DNA of 64,000 bases from Arthrobacter sp. zg-Y919 (GCF_030142045.1 NZ_CP126242.1:1054001-1118000); one strand, 5' to 3'; shown: positions 32,039 through 46,270, counted from the stretch's first letter. A program made the numbers and translations. The notes: a model not told the origin generated them from the letters alone.

Positions 32039-32896
32039 ATGACCGAGTCCAGCCCCGCCAAAACCCCCGTCCCCACCGGGCGGATCGAGCGCCGACCAGA
32101 CGGCTACACCTTGGCCTTTGAGCGCCGGCTTGATTTTCCCGCAGCCCACATCTGGGACGTTCTGACCAACACGGACAAGGTCGCCCATTGGCTCGGCATG
32201 GTCACTCCCGGCTGGCAGCTCGGCAAGGAATACCGGCTGGACATGGGGAACGCCGCGGTGACCGGAACCGTGCTGCAGATGAGCCCGGGACTCAGCCTGC
32301 AGTTCAGCTGGGAAGACCCGCTGGGGGACGAATCGGTCCTTGACTGGCAGGTGCTGGAAACCTCCGACGGCGCCCTGCTGCAGTTCCGTACGCACGAGAC
32401 CAGCGCGGATTTCCTCACGGAAGGAGCCGCAGGCTGGCAGGGAATCCTGGAAGCCTTTGACGACGTGGCCGCCGGCCGGGAACCCGACCGCGCGTCCGTG
32501 GACCAATGGCAGGCACTCCGCGACGCCTACGCGGAGCAATTCGACGTTTCGCCAACCATGGGACACGTGGATACTGCCGGGATCGTCATCGAGCGCTGGT
32601 ACAACGCACCCGTCGATGAAGTCCGCAGCGCACTGGACCGTACGGCAGCGGAGTTGGGGGTCGGCGGGGAAGCCTCCGTCGACATTGCCGACGACGGCGG
32701 GCGGGTGCGCGTCGTCGTCCGGCAACCGGTGACCGGCGGGAACGGTGAACCGGACGAGGCATCCGGCGTGCTCGCCGCCTGGCACCAGGCCCTGGATGCT
32801 GCCGGAGACCACCTCGCAGGCGATCCCTGGCACCCCAGTTCCCGCAGGTTGGCCGCACTGAAGGAGTTTTACGGCAGTTCCGCAGCGGACGCCTGA
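32039..32896 (+). CDS. SRPBCC (AHSA1-like) domain protein
   Basis: This 285-residue protein has an AHSA1/START-type ligand-binding fold in residues 20-155 (YTLAFERRLDFPAAHIWDVLTNTDKVAHWLGMVTPGWQLGKEYRLDMG...GWQGILEAFDDVAAG). A second half (about 175-275) begins again with IVIERWYNAPVDEVRSAL and ends HQALDAAGDHLAGDPWHPSSRRL, possibly a degenerate repeat. Members bind hydrophobic ligands or act in stress responses; no specific role is known. ATG with a CAGGAGG ribosome site. Confidence 0.75.
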   Translation: MTESSPAKTPVPTGRIERRPDGYTLAFERRLDFPAAHIWDVLTNTDKVAHWLGMVTPGWQLGKEYRLDMGNAAVTGTVLQMSPGLSLQFSWEDPLGDESVLDWQVLETSDGALLQFRTHETSADFLTEGAAGWQGILEAFDDVAAGREPDRASVDQWQALRDAYAEQFDVSPTMGHVDTAGIVIERWYNAPVDEVRSALDRTAAELGVGGEASVDIADDGGRVRVVVRQPVTGGNGEPDEASGVLAAWHQALDAAGDHLAGDPWHPSSRRLAALKEFYGSSAADA

Positions 32897-32954
32897 ACGG
32901 GCAGCCGGGCCCACCCTGAAAAACCGCCCCGGGTCTTCTTGCTAACGTCGGAGT

Positions 32955-33632
32955 ATGGCTTTTTCGAATGACCGGCACCGTCTGGCCGTGCCTGCCACGG
33001 AGGCGGCCCGCCACCTGCTGGGCGCAGTGCTGACCCACGACGTCGACGGCGAACGGGTGGGCGTACGCATCACCGAGGTGGAGGCCTACATGGGCGACGC
33101 CGATCCGGGCTCCCATGCCTTCCGCGGCCAGACCGCCCGCAACGCGACAATGTTCGGTCCCGCCGGGCACCTGTACGTGTACTTCACCTACGGCATGCAC
33201 TACTGCGCAAACGTGGTCTGCGGAGCCGAAGGGGAAGCCACCGGACTGCTGCTGCGTGCGGGCGAGATCGTTGAGGGAGCCGACATCGCCGCAGTGCGCC
33301 GCGGAAACCCCCGCACGGCATTGGACCTCGCCCGTGGCCCGGCCCGGCTGGCGCAGGCGCTGGGGATCGCCCGGCCGCTGGACGGCGCGGACCTGTTCGC
33401 GCAGCCGCTGCATCTTGCCCTGCCCGCCGAGCCCGTCAGTGCGGACCGGATCTCCACCGGACCACGCGTAGGCGTCAGCGGCCCCGGAGGAACGGACGAC
33501 TACCCCTGGCGGTACTGGCTGACGGGGGATCCCACCGTGTCCAAATACCGGCCCGCGAAGACGCGCCCCCGGCCCGCGGCGGGAGCTACCGTCCTGCAGC
33601 CGTCGAAGGCAGCGCGGGCAAGCGCACATTAA
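32955..33632 (+). CDS. 3-methyladenine DNA glycosylase (AAG/MPG family)
   Basis: This 225-residue enzyme removes alkylated and deaminated purines from DNA. The AAG fold shows ARHLLGAVLTHDVDGERVGVRITEVEAYMGDADPGSHAFRGQTARNATMFGPAGHLYVYFTYGMHYCANVVC (about 17-86), including the catalytic Glu in TEVEAY and the intercalating Tyr in the YFTYGMHYC stretch. RRGNPRTALDLARGPARLAQALGI also matches. TAACGT (32943-32948) ends six bases before the ATG, so leaderless translation is likely. Confidence 0.93.
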   Translation: MAFSNDRHRLAVPATEAARHLLGAVLTHDVDGERVGVRITEVEAYMGDADPGSHAFRGQTARNATMFGPAGHLYVYFTYGMHYCANVVCGAEGEATGLLLRAGEIVEGADIAAVRRGNPRTALDLARGPARLAQALGIARPLDGADLFAQPLHLALPAEPVSADRISTGPRVGVSGPGGTDDYPWRYWLTGDPTVSKYRPAKTRPRPAAGATVLQPSKAARASAH

Positions 33633-33656
33633 AACCAAACGCACATTAAACGCAGA

Positions 33657-33685
33657 ACGGCGTTCAGGGAAACCCTGAACGCCGT
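33657..33685. terminator. Terminator between the glycosylase and aldo/keto reductase genes
   Basis: 13-bp perfect stem ACGGCGTTCAGGG (33657-33669) / CCCTGAACGCCGT (33673-33685), loop AAA, between two convergent genes. There is no clear U run on either side. Confidence 0.7.
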
Positions 33686-33723
33686 CCGTGAAGCTTTCAA
33701 GCCGTGAAGATAAAAGCTAAAAG

Positions 33724-34716
33724 CTAGGAGCGCGGAAGCGGAGCCTGCGCGGAAATAAGCTTCTTTTCCAGCAGTTCGTCCCAGAACGCCCCCGGAATCT
33801 CGGCCTTCATGGCCGCGACATCCTCTGCCACGCGTCCGGGCCGGCTTGAGCCCGGGATGACTGCAGCGACAGCGGGGTGGGCAGCGGAGAACTGCAGGGC
33901 AGCAGCCTTCAGGCTCACGTCGTGCCGCCCGGCTACCGAGCCCAGCTCGGCGATACGTGCCTTGACCTCCGGGGGAATCTCGGCGTAATCGAACTTGTCG
34001 CCGCCCAGCAGGGCACCGGAGTTGAAGGGTCCACCGACAATAATGCCAACGCCCAGCTCCTGCGCCTTGGGCATCATGCGCTGCAGGGCACGCTCGTGCT
34101 GCAGCAGCGTGTACTGGGTGGCGGAGAGGCTCATGGTAGGAGCAGCCTCGTCCATGTCCATGGCCAGCTCGATTGGTTCGGTGGTGTTAACGCCGAGGCC
34201 CCAGCCGTTGATGACGCCCTCGTCCTGGAGCCGGGCGAGAACCCGGAACGCGCCGGTCCTGGCCTCGTTGAACTTGGCTACCCACTCATCGCCGAGGAAG
34301 TCCCGGGACGTGTCATGGATGAAGACAAAGTCCAGACGGTCCGTCTTCAGCCGCTTCAGGCTCTCCTCGATCGACCGCAGGGTCGCATCCGTGGTGTAGT
34401 CCGTGGCGATCTTGTTCGAACGCCCGTGGGTGAAGAGGCCGGGGCTCTTCTCCTCTTCCTCGTCCAGGATCAGCCGTCCCACTTTGGTGCTGAGCACATA
34501 CTCGTCGCGGTTGTGCTGGGAGAGGACTTCGCCCAGGCGGGATTCCGCAAGACCGGCTCCGTAGAAGGGCGCGGTGTCGAAGTAGCGGATGCCTTCGTTC
34601 CAGGCGGCTTCAACTGTTGCCAGCGCCTCGTCCTGGGGAATGTCACGGAACATGTTTCCCAGCGGAGCCGTGCCGAATCCGATTTTGTTCTTGAGCACTT
34701 CGTGCAGGTTAGCCAT
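33724..34716 (-). CDS. Aldo/keto reductase
   Basis: This 330-residue NADPH-dependent TIM-barrel oxidoreductase resembles D-threo-aldose / L-fucose dehydrogenases. Motifs: GFGTAPLGNMFRDIP near 13, NEGIRYFDTAPFYGAGLAESRLGEVL (about 40-65, with the catalytic Asp and Tyr), the catalytic Lys in LSTKVGRLI, RLDFVFIHDTSRDFL, and the cofactor-binding VIPGSSRPGRV. A frame open to 34962 exists, but the ATG at 34716 with AAGGA nine bases upstream fits the family N terminus. Substrate not assignable. Confidence 0.9.
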   Translation of the reverse strand: MANLHEVLKNKIGFGTAPLGNMFRDIPQDEALATVEAAWNEGIRYFDTAPFYGAGLAESRLGEVLSQHNRDEYVLSTKVGRLILDEEEEKSPGLFTHGRSNKIATDYTTDATLRSIEESLKRLKTDRLDFVFIHDTSRDFLGDEWVAKFNEARTGAFRVLARLQDEGVINGWGLGVNTTEPIELAMDMDEAAPTMSLSATQYTLLQHERALQRMMPKAQELGVGIIVGGPFNSGALLGGDKFDYAEIPPEVKARIAELGSVAGRHDVSLKAAALQFSAAHPAVAAVIPGSSRPGRVAEDVAAMKAEIPGAFWDELLEKKLISAQAPLPRS

Positions 34717-34888
34717 GTGTTGAAATCCTTGACTGTTGGTGCGGCAAAATTCCGGGCTCTTTCGAAGCAGCCCGCCAATTGGCAACCTCCGCACTTTGTC
34801 CTTTATTCCGGTACGCCGGGGCGAGACAAGTGCCACAGCGCCCCGGCGGGCCGTGGGAGGCCAGCCCCTGAGCGGGTAAGGTGGACGG

Positions 34889-35443
34889 GTGAAAGATGCC
34901 CCGGCAGAACCGGTTAACCACGAGTCCATTGAACAAACCATCGATCGCCTGGGCGCAGTCATTCCCGATTACCCCCAGCCCGGAATTGTCTTCCGGGACC
35001 TGACCCCGGTCTTTGCGGACGGCCCGGCCCTCCGTGGCGTCGTGGATGCCCTCATCGCCCCGTTCGAGGGCCAGTTCGATTTCGTGGCAGGCGTCGAAGC
35101 CCGTGGCTTCCTCCTGGCCGCAGCCGCTGCCTACGCCTCCGGCAAGGGTGTCATCACGGTCCGCAAGCCCGGCAAGCTGCCGCGTGAGGTCTTCTCCGAG
35201 AGCTACTCCCTGGAATACGGCGAGGGCGCCTTGGAACTGCACCGCGACGATATGCCCGTGGGCTCCCGCGTCCTGATCCTCGACGACGTCCTGGCCACGG
35301 GCGGAACCCTCGGTGCGGCTGCCCGCCTGATCCGCAAGGCAGGCGCGGAAGTGGCCGGATTCGGCGTCGTGCTGGAGCTGGGCGATCTCGGTGGACGGGA
35401 CCGCCTCGGCGAGACTCCCGTCACCGCGCTGGTCCGTTACTAG
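34889..35443 (+). CDS. apt: Adenine phosphoribosyltransferase
   Basis: Apt salvages adenine to AMP with PRPP. The 184-residue protein has IPDYPQPGIVFRDLTPVFADGPAL (about 26-49), FDFVAGVEARGFLLAAAAAYASGKGVITVRKPGKLP (64-99) and the PRPP loop VLILDDVLATGGTLGAAARLI (about 128-148). GTG start at 34889, with TAAGGT (34877-34882) six bases before it and no ribosome site, i.e. probably leaderless. It lies 150 bases before the HelR-type gene. Confidence 0.97.
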   Translation: MKDAPAEPVNHESIEQTIDRLGAVIPDYPQPGIVFRDLTPVFADGPALRGVVDALIAPFEGQFDFVAGVEARGFLLAAAAAYASGKGVITVRKPGKLPREVFSESYSLEYGEGALELHRDDMPVGSRVLILDDVLATGGTLGAAARLIRKAGAEVAGFGVVLELGDLGGRDRLGETPVTALVRY

Positions 35444-35524
35444 GCACCGGCGGGCCTGCCCCGCGGTGCCGGCCCACGACACGCGTTCCTCGCAGGCAGC
35501 AGCTGAGAGAGAAACCGCATACAT

Positions 35525-35566
35525 TAGTGACCTGCAAAAGTGCAAATGCACTGTAAGATTGACGCT
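35525..35566 (+). promoter_or_regulatory. Promoter and palindrome before the HelR-type gene
   Basis: A perfect palindrome GTGCA-AA-TGCAC (35540-35551) lies directly before the -10-like TAAGAT (35554-35559). TAGTGA near 35525 is a weak -35. The dyad sits where a repressor would block RNA polymerase. The 19-base rifamycin-associated element known before some helR genes was not seen. Confidence 0.45.
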
Positions 35567-35592
35567 CTGCCTTTGCGAGAGGGAACGCGAAC

Positions 35593-37854
35593 ATGCCTGA
35601 AACACCTTCGGCTTCCAACGAGCTGGAACACGAGCGTCAGTACGTCGCCGGTCTGTACTCACGCCTCGATGAGCTGCGTGAGGAAAAGCGGGAGCAGCTG
35701 GCCGCGATCCGGCGCAGCCAAGCCTCGGGTTCCCACCAGAACCGTTCCGAGCGGGATGCCTTCGCCACCATGTACGAGGACCGCCTCGCGCAGCTGAACG
35801 CCGTGGACGACCGGCTCGTTTTCGGCCGCCTGGACCTCGACGACGGCGAGGAACGCTACATCGGCCGCATCGGCCTGTCGACGGCGGAGCTGCAGCGCCT
35901 GATGGTCGACTGGCGCGCCCCCGAAGCCGGCACGTTCTACCAGGCCACCGCCTTTGAGCGCCAGGGCGTGCGGCGGCGCCGGCACCTGATCCTGAAGGGC
36001 CGCGACGTGCAGGCCATCGAGGACGATGTGCTGGACTACTCCATGCTCGAGGACGAGGCAGCGCTGCAGGGCGAAGGCGCGCTGCTCGCGGCACTGAACT
36101 CGAAGCGGACCGGACAGATGTCCGACATTGTCGGCACCATCCAGGCCGAACAGGACCGCATCATCCGGGCACCCCTTTCCGGCACCCTGGTGGTGCAGGG
36201 CGGTCCGGGCACGGGCAAAACCGCCGTGGCACTGCACCGCGCCGCCTACCTCCTCTATACCCACCGCGAACGGCTGAAGTCCGCCGGCGTGCTGCTGGTG
36301 GGACCCTCCAATGCCTTCATCCGGTACATCGAACGCGTGCTGCCGTCGCTGGGCGAGACCGGCGTCGTGATGTCCAGCCTCGGACAGCTGATGCCGGGCA
36401 TCACCGCCACCCATGAAGAGGACCCCGCCACCGCCGAGGTGAAGGGCCGGCTGTACATGGCCGACGTCGTCGCCCGCGCGGTTGCCAACCGGCAGCGCCT
36501 GCCGCGCGAGCCGCGCAAGCTCAACGTCGAGGGCACCATCCTCACGCTGACGCCCAAGCAGGTGCAGCGCGCCCGGGACAAGGCCCGCGCCACCGGCAAG
36601 CCGCACAACGAGGCCCGCGTGACCTTCGTGAAGATCCTGCTGCGCGAGTTGACCGAGCAGATGACCGAGCAGCTCGAGGAATCCGCCGGCGCCGGCAACA
36701 GCACCGACCGCGCCTACCTCGCCGAGGACGTCCGCAGCGCCCGCGACGTGCGCGTGGCCCTGAACCTGTGCTGGATGCCGCTCACCCCCGAAAAGCTCAT
36801 CACGGAACTGTTCAGCAAGCCCGGGCACCTGGAAGCGGCCGCACCGCAGCTGTCCGACGAGGAGCTGGACCTGCTGCGCCGCAGCCCCGACGCACCCTGG
36901 ACCGAATCCGACGTGCCGCTGCTGGACGAAGCCGCCGAACTCCTCGGCGAACTGGACGCCTCCGCAGGCCGGGAAACCGCCCTCCGTGAGGAACAGCGCA
37001 AGCGTGACCTTGCCAACGCCGAAAGTGCCATTGCGAACACTGAGGGATTCCTCGAGGACTCCGGCGCCCACGGCATCCTGTCCGCCGAGGACCTGGCGGA
37101 CCACAACGCGGTGGGGGAGCAGCGGCTGACCGCCGCCGACCGTGCCGCCGTCGACCGGACCTGGGCCTTCGGGCACATCGTGGTCGACGAGGCGCAGGAG
37201 CTTTCCGCCATGCAGTGGCGGCTGCTGATGCGCCGCTGCCCGCTGAAGTCCTTCACCGTGGTCGGCGACATTGCCCAGACCAGCTCGGCGGCCGGGGCAA
37301 CGTCCTGGCAGGCCGCACTGGATCCCTTCGTGGGGGAGCGGTGGACGCTGGAGGAACTGACAGTGAATTACCGCACCCCGGCACAGATTGCCGAGGCAGC
37401 TGTGCGGATGGCCAACGCGGCCGGACTCGTGGTTTCCGCTCCGAAGGCGGTCCGCGAGGGCCGCTGGGCGCCGTTCCTCGATGAGGTTGCCGAGGGCGGG
37501 CTCATCCAGCGTCTGCTGGACACCCTGCCCGAGGATCTGGAAGCGCTCGACGGCGGCCTCCTGGCCGTTATCGCCGAAGACCACCGCCTTCCCGACGTCC
37601 GCCGGGCGCTGACCCAGGCCTACGGTGCGCGCGTGGGATCCGGTGCAGGCGGCCTGGAGCAGGACATCGTCGTGACGTCTCCGCGGGAGGCAAAGGGCCT
37701 GGAGTTCGACGGCGTCGTCATCCTGGAACCGTCCGAACTGCTGACCGCGGCCGCCGGCAAGGTCGGCGACCTGTATGTGGCCATGACCCGCCCCACCCAG
37801 CGGCTGCGTCTGATCGCAGCCAACGGGATCCCGGCAGGTATTCCCGAAGACTGA
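35593..37854 (+). CDS. helR: RNA polymerase recycling motor ATPase, HelD/HelR type
   Basis: HelD/HelR proteins are UvrD-like superfamily 1 ATPases that pry RNA polymerase off DNA and can displace bound rifampicin. The 753 residues show an N-terminal coiled coil (10-75) meant for the secondary channel; GRIGLSTAELQRLMVDWRAPEAGTFYQAT (91-119); Walker A GGPGTGKTAVALHRAAYLLY (203-222); a long insertion (about 290-490); the Walker B HIVVDEAQELSAMQWRLLMRRCP; VVGDIAQTSSAAG; TVNYRTPAQIA; and motif VI-like LYVAMTRPTQRL near the C terminus. Length and motif order fit actinobacterial HelR rather than UvrD or PcrA. Rifampicin tolerance is a family-based inference. Confidence 0.85.
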   Translation: MPETPSASNELEHERQYVAGLYSRLDELREEKREQLAAIRRSQASGSHQNRSERDAFATMYEDRLAQLNAVDDRLVFGRLDLDDGEERYIGRIGLSTAELQRLMVDWRAPEAGTFYQATAFERQGVRRRRHLILKGRDVQAIEDDVLDYSMLEDEAALQGEGALLAALNSKRTGQMSDIVGTIQAEQDRIIRAPLSGTLVVQGGPGTGKTAVALHRAAYLLYTHRERLKSAGVLLVGPSNAFIRYIERVLPSLGETGVVMSSLGQLMPGITATHEEDPATAEVKGRLYMADVVARAVANRQRLPREPRKLNVEGTILTLTPKQVQRARDKARATGKPHNEARVTFVKILLRELTEQMTEQLEESAGAGNSTDRAYLAEDVRSARDVRVALNLCWMPLTPEKLITELFSKPGHLEAAAPQLSDEELDLLRRSPDAPWTESDVPLLDEAAELLGELDASAGRETALREEQRKRDLANAESAIANTEGFLEDSGAHGILSAEDLADHNAVGEQRLTAADRAAVDRTWAFGHIVVDEAQELSAMQWRLLMRRCPLKSFTVVGDIAQTSSAAGATSWQAALDPFVGERWTLEELTVNYRTPAQIAEAAVRMANAAGLVVSAPKAVREGRWAPFLDEVAEGGLIQRLLDTLPEDLEALDGGLLAVIAEDHRLPDVRRALTQAYGARVGSGAGGLEQDIVVTSPREAKGLEFDGVVILEPSELLTAAAGKVGDLYVAMTRPTQRLRLIAANGIPAGIPED

Positions 37855-37867
37855 TAATTTAGAAGGC

Positions 37868-39193
37868 GTGTCAGACAATATCGAGAACCCCGAGGGCCTC
37901 GGCGCCCAGCAGAACGATTCCTCCTTCGCCAACATCTGGCAGGAGCTCAAGTGGCGGGGCCTGATCCAGGTCTCCACCGATGAGGCGGAGCTGGAAAAGC
38001 TCCTCGCCGGGGAGCCGATCACGTATTACTGCGGCTTCGACCCGACGGCGCCGAGCCTTCACCTGGGCAACCTGGTCCAGCTCCTGACCATGCGCCGGCT
38101 GCAGCTGGCCGGCCACCGGCCGCTGGCGCTCGTGGGCGGTTCCACCGGGTTGGTCGGTGACCCGCGTCCGACGGCGGAACGCACCATGAACACCAAGGAA
38201 ACCGTCGGCGAGTGGGTCGGCTACCTGCAGGGACAGGTGCAGCGTTTCCTCAGCTTCGAGGGCAGCAATGCCGCACGCATGGTGAACAACCTGGACTGGA
38301 CCGCTCCGATGAGCGCCATCGACTTCCTGCGGGACATCGGCAAGCACTTCCGGGTGGGCACGATGATCAAGAAGGAGATTGTCTCCTCCCGGCTGAACTC
38401 CGACGAAGGCATCAGCTACGCCGAGTTCAGCTACCAGGTCCTGCAGGGCATGGACTACCTGGAACTCTTCCGCAACTACAACTGCGTGCTTGAAACAGGC
38501 GGTTCGGACCAGTGGGGCAACCTGACCAGCGGCACCGAACTGGTGCGCAAGGTCGAGGGTAAGACAGTCCACGCGCTGGGCACGCCGCTGATCACCAACA
38601 GCGACGGCACCAAGTTCGGCAAGAGCGAAGGCAACGCGGTCTGGCTCGACGGCACCATGACCAGCCCGTACGCCATGTACCAGTTCTGGCTCAATACGTC
38701 CGACGCGGACGTGGTGAACCGGCTGAAGGTCTTTACCTTTATGAGCCGGGCACGGATCGAGGAACTGGCCCGCGCTGTTGCAGAAGCACCGCACCGGCGT
38801 GAGGCCCAGCGTGCATTGGCGTACGACGTGACGTCGCTGATCCACGGGACCGAAGCAACCGACAAGGCCATTGCCGCTTCGGCTGCACTGTTTGGCCAGG
38901 GTGAGGTCCGGGACCTGGATGAGGGCACCTTGAAAGCGGCCACTGCGGAGCTGCCGGCCGTCACCGTGTCGCGGGAATCCCTGGGGATTATCGACCTGCT
39001 GGTTGCTTCCGGCCTTTCCGGCAGCAAGTCGGAGGCACGCCGCACGGTCGCCGACGGCGGTGCCTACGTCAACAACGTCAAGGTCGCCGACGCCGACGCC
39101 GTGCTGGGCGGGGAGGACCTGCTGCACGGCAAGTACCTGCTGCTGCGCCGCGGCAAGCGGAACCTTGCAACCGTCGAGGTCTCCGCCGTATAG
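37868..39193 (+). CDS. tyrS: Tyrosyl-tRNA synthetase
   Basis: TyrS charges tRNA-Tyr. The 441-residue class I synthetase has the HIGH equivalent HLGN (65-68), the tyrosine-binding GGSDQWGN (211-218), the KMSKS equivalent KFGKS (249-253), and a C-terminal S4 RNA-binding domain (about 375-435, LLVASGLSGSKSEARRTVADGGAYVNN). GTG start, with TAATTT (37855-37860) seven bases upstream and no Shine-Dalgarno sequence. A UUCG-loop hairpin (39200-39217) after the stop may end transcription before the rRNA promoters. Confidence 0.98.
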   Translation: MSDNIENPEGLGAQQNDSSFANIWQELKWRGLIQVSTDEAELEKLLAGEPITYYCGFDPTAPSLHLGNLVQLLTMRRLQLAGHRPLALVGGSTGLVGDPRPTAERTMNTKETVGEWVGYLQGQVQRFLSFEGSNAARMVNNLDWTAPMSAIDFLRDIGKHFRVGTMIKKEIVSSRLNSDEGISYAEFSYQVLQGMDYLELFRNYNCVLETGGSDQWGNLTSGTELVRKVEGKTVHALGTPLITNSDGTKFGKSEGNAVWLDGTMTSPYAMYQFWLNTSDADVVNRLKVFTFMSRARIEELARAVAEAPHRREAQRALAYDVTSLIHGTEATDKAIAASAALFGQGEVRDLDEGTLKAATAELPAVTVSRESLGIIDLLVASGLSGSKSEARRTVADGGAYVNNVKVADADAVLGGEDLLHGKYLLLRRGKRNLATVEVSAV

Positions 39194-39199
39194 TTTTAA

Positions 39200-39217
39200 T
39201 GCTTCCTTCGGGAGGCA
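39200..39217 (+). terminator. Candidate tyrS terminator hairpin
   Basis: TGCTTCC-TTCG-GGAGGCA, 7 bp with a stable UUCG loop, immediately after tyrS. There is no U tract, so it may act weakly. Confidence 0.5.
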
Positions 39218-39483
39218 TATGAGGGGCTGAAGGCCGGCCCCGGAGGCTGTGCGGCGGATCACCCCGATCCGGTTTGCAAGGACCGGAACCGGTGTGTAAA
39301 GTTGCATGAGTCGCCGCGGCCGGGACGCTGGAAAAGCGCCCGAGCATGGCGGCCAAACCCCATCACAAAACAGAGTCCAACCAGTGCGCCCTTCACGGGG
39401 ACGGTGGAAAAGACTCCGGTGAGTGCTGGGTCCGGAACGGCGGAAACGCTTTTCACGGTGGTCCGGATCACGGATACCGCGAA

Positions 39484-39512
39484 TTGCGGAAAACGCCGGA
39501 ATGGAATAAGAT
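39484..39512 (+). promoter_or_regulatory. Proximal rRNA promoter
   Basis: TTGCGG - 17 bases - TAAGAT, the closest match to the sigma-A consensus in the leader, about 245 bases before 16S. Confidence 0.75.
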
Positions 39513-39649
39513 ATATAAACATTGCAGCGAAGAAGAAAAGGAAAACATTTGTTTTCCCGAGTATTTTCGGATTGCGTCTGTTGTTTGAGAACTCAATAGT
39601 GTGCCAAGTTTATTGATACCAATTTATTTATATTGATTGGTTGAACAGG

Positions 39650-39688
39650 CCGTTTCCGCCCACCCCGTGGGTATGGGACGGTTTTTTT
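39650..39688 (+). terminator. Terminator-like hairpin in the rRNA leader
   Basis: CCGTTTCCGCCCA / TGGG-TATGGGACGG forms an imperfect stem directly followed by T7 (39682-39688), about 70 bases before 16S and downstream of the boxA-like element. An intrinsic terminator here would need antitermination to let rRNA synthesis proceed. Confidence 0.6.
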
Positions 39689-39758
39689 AGCCGGTTTCGA
39701 ATTTAGTGCAGGACGGACGACCAATTTTCCTTGGTCCCCGGACTGTGTCTGTAACACA

Positions 39759-44937
<5,179 letters not shown>

Positions 44938-45210
44938 ACAACAACACCTGGACGGACACGACTTCAAACGGTCCGTCAAAGTATAAAGGGTGTTGAAGAT
45001 CATGCTGCTTGCGTCCACTATGTGGTTCCCGGACAACAACCCGTGTTGTTGCCGTAGGAACCGAACCCACTCCCTTGTCCGGGGGGTTGGTTCACCTTTT
45101 TTACCGCACTGCCGGCACCCTTGCAGCGTCTTTTTGGCGTGATAGGGGTTCCGGGACGTGCTGTAACCATGGTTTTCCCCACCCCGCTTTGCGGGGGTGC
45201 GGGTAGCAGG
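44938..45210 (+). other. 23S-5S spacer
   Basis: 273 bases containing the 3' arm of the 23S processing stem (45006-45027). No tRNA or protein gene is seen. Confidence 0.8.
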
Positions 45211-45329
45211 GTTACGGCGGTCATAGCGTGGGGGAAACGCCCGGTCCCATTCCGAACCCGGAAGCTAAGACCCACAGCGCCGATGGTACTGCATCCGGGA
45301 GGATGTGGGAGAGTAGGTCACCGCCGGAC
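45211..45329 (+). rRNA. rrf: 5S ribosomal RNA
   Basis: A 119-base gene: GTTACGGCGGTCATAGCGTG at the 5' end pairs with the CCGCCGGAC 3' end; the middle has CCCATTCCGAACCCGGAAG and the GGGAGAGTAGGTCA loop E region. Third gene of the rRNA operon. Confidence 0.96.
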
Positions 45330-45349
45330 AATATTTGAATAACAAGGTG

Positions 45350-45388
45350 AGAGCCCGTACCAGTGCTGGTACGGGCTCTTCCTCTTTA
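45350..45388 (+). terminator. rRNA operon terminator
   Basis: Perfect 14-bp stem AGAGCCCGTACCAG (45350-45363) / CTGGTACGGGCTCT (45366-45379), followed by TCCTCTTT. Confidence 0.92.
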
Positions 45389-45475
45389 ACCCGCCGGGCC
45401 TAACCCGGCCAGATTTCTCCCGCCAGGGGTGCGGGCCTGACCTGTTTAAGCCACCGGCCCGGATAGGTTTGTGGG

Positions 45476-46225
45476 ATGGGATCCGATACTGCGATAAAAA
45501 TCACTGGCACCCGGGCGGCGCTTTGGCTGCCGCATGTGGCCGCCGTCCTTGTGCTTGCTTCGTGTTTTGCCTACGGAACCACGATTTACGATTCCCTGCC
45601 GGAAACCATCCCGACCCACTGGGGCGGCGGCGGCCGTCCGGACGAGTGGGACACGAAGTCCTTCGGCACCGTGTATATGCCCCTGCTGATGGGCGCCGGC
45701 ATAAGCGTCCTCCTGGCTGTGGTGTCCGCCGCCATACCCGCCATGATCCTGCCGGATAAGGATCCGTCCGACTGGGAGCTGTATCGCCGGGAGGGGATGA
45801 TCCGCGGCACCGTTGCTGCCCTTGGCGGGACCTCTGTCCTGGTTGCGGCGCTGATCGGCGGGCTCACGGTTTCCGGCTGGCGGACCCCCGACCATGTGCC
45901 TGCAGGGCCGGCCCTGATGATAATTCCCCTGATCCTTGGCTTCCTGGTCCTTTCCTATACGGCTGCCGGCCGCTGGACGCGTCGAACGGCTGAGCGGGAC
46001 GGTGTCCACCCGACAGCCGAGGAACAGGAAGAGGATAAACGGTGGGTGGGCGGCATCCTCTATAACGATCCGAATGATCCCCACATCCTGGTACCCAAGC
46101 GCAGCGGATCCGGCACCGGCCTTACAGTGAATGTCGGCAACCGCAGGGGGCGCACCGCCGTCGTTGTGTTCCTGATGGTCTTTGTTGTCCTTCCGACTGT
46201 TTTCGGAGTCTTCATGGCCCTCTAG
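45476..46225 (+). CDS. DUF1648/DUF5808 membrane protein
   Basis: This 249-residue protein has an N-terminal helix (about 17-35), then the DUF1648 signature SLPETIPTHWGGGGRPDEWDTKSFGTVYMPLLMGA (about 40-74), further membrane helices at about 70-90, 115-135 and 145-162, and a soluble DUF5808-like segment (RRTAERDGVHPTAEEQEEDKRWVGGILYNDPNDPHILVPKR, about 168-210) before a last helix (225-247). Such proteins are known from Bacillus SdpI-like and actinobacterial membranes, but the role here is unknown. TAGGTT (45464-45469) is six bases before the ATG. Confidence 0.82.
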   Translation: MGSDTAIKITGTRAALWLPHVAAVLVLASCFAYGTTIYDSLPETIPTHWGGGGRPDEWDTKSFGTVYMPLLMGAGISVLLAVVSAAIPAMILPDKDPSDWELYRREGMIRGTVAALGGTSVLVAALIGGLTVSGWRTPDHVPAGPALMIIPLILGFLVLSYTAAGRWTRRTAERDGVHPTAEEQEEDKRWVGGILYNDPNDPHILVPKRSGSGTGLTVNVGNRRGRTAVVVFLMVFVVLPTVFGVFMAL

Positions 46226-46270
46226 GTACCGCCTGCCGGCTTGGTCCGTTTCTCCACTAGGCTTAGACGC

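Larger units (their letters stand above)
39194..39758 (+). promoter_or_regulatory. rRNA operon promoter and leader region
   Basis: No protein gene is supported in these 565 bases. Two promoter candidates have ideal 17-base spacers: TTGCAA (39274-39279) with TAAAGT (39297-39302), and TTGCGG (39484-39489) with TAAGAT (39507-39512). The leader then carries the boxA-like TTGTTTGAGAACT (39581-39593), the 5' arm of the 16S processing stem (39592-39607), and a terminator-like hairpin with a T7 run (39650-39688). Confidence 0.8.

Noticed and set aside
35444..35592. Rifamycin-associated element before helR
   Set aside because: The characteristic GC-rich 19-base palindrome is not found; only GTGCAAATGCAC is present.
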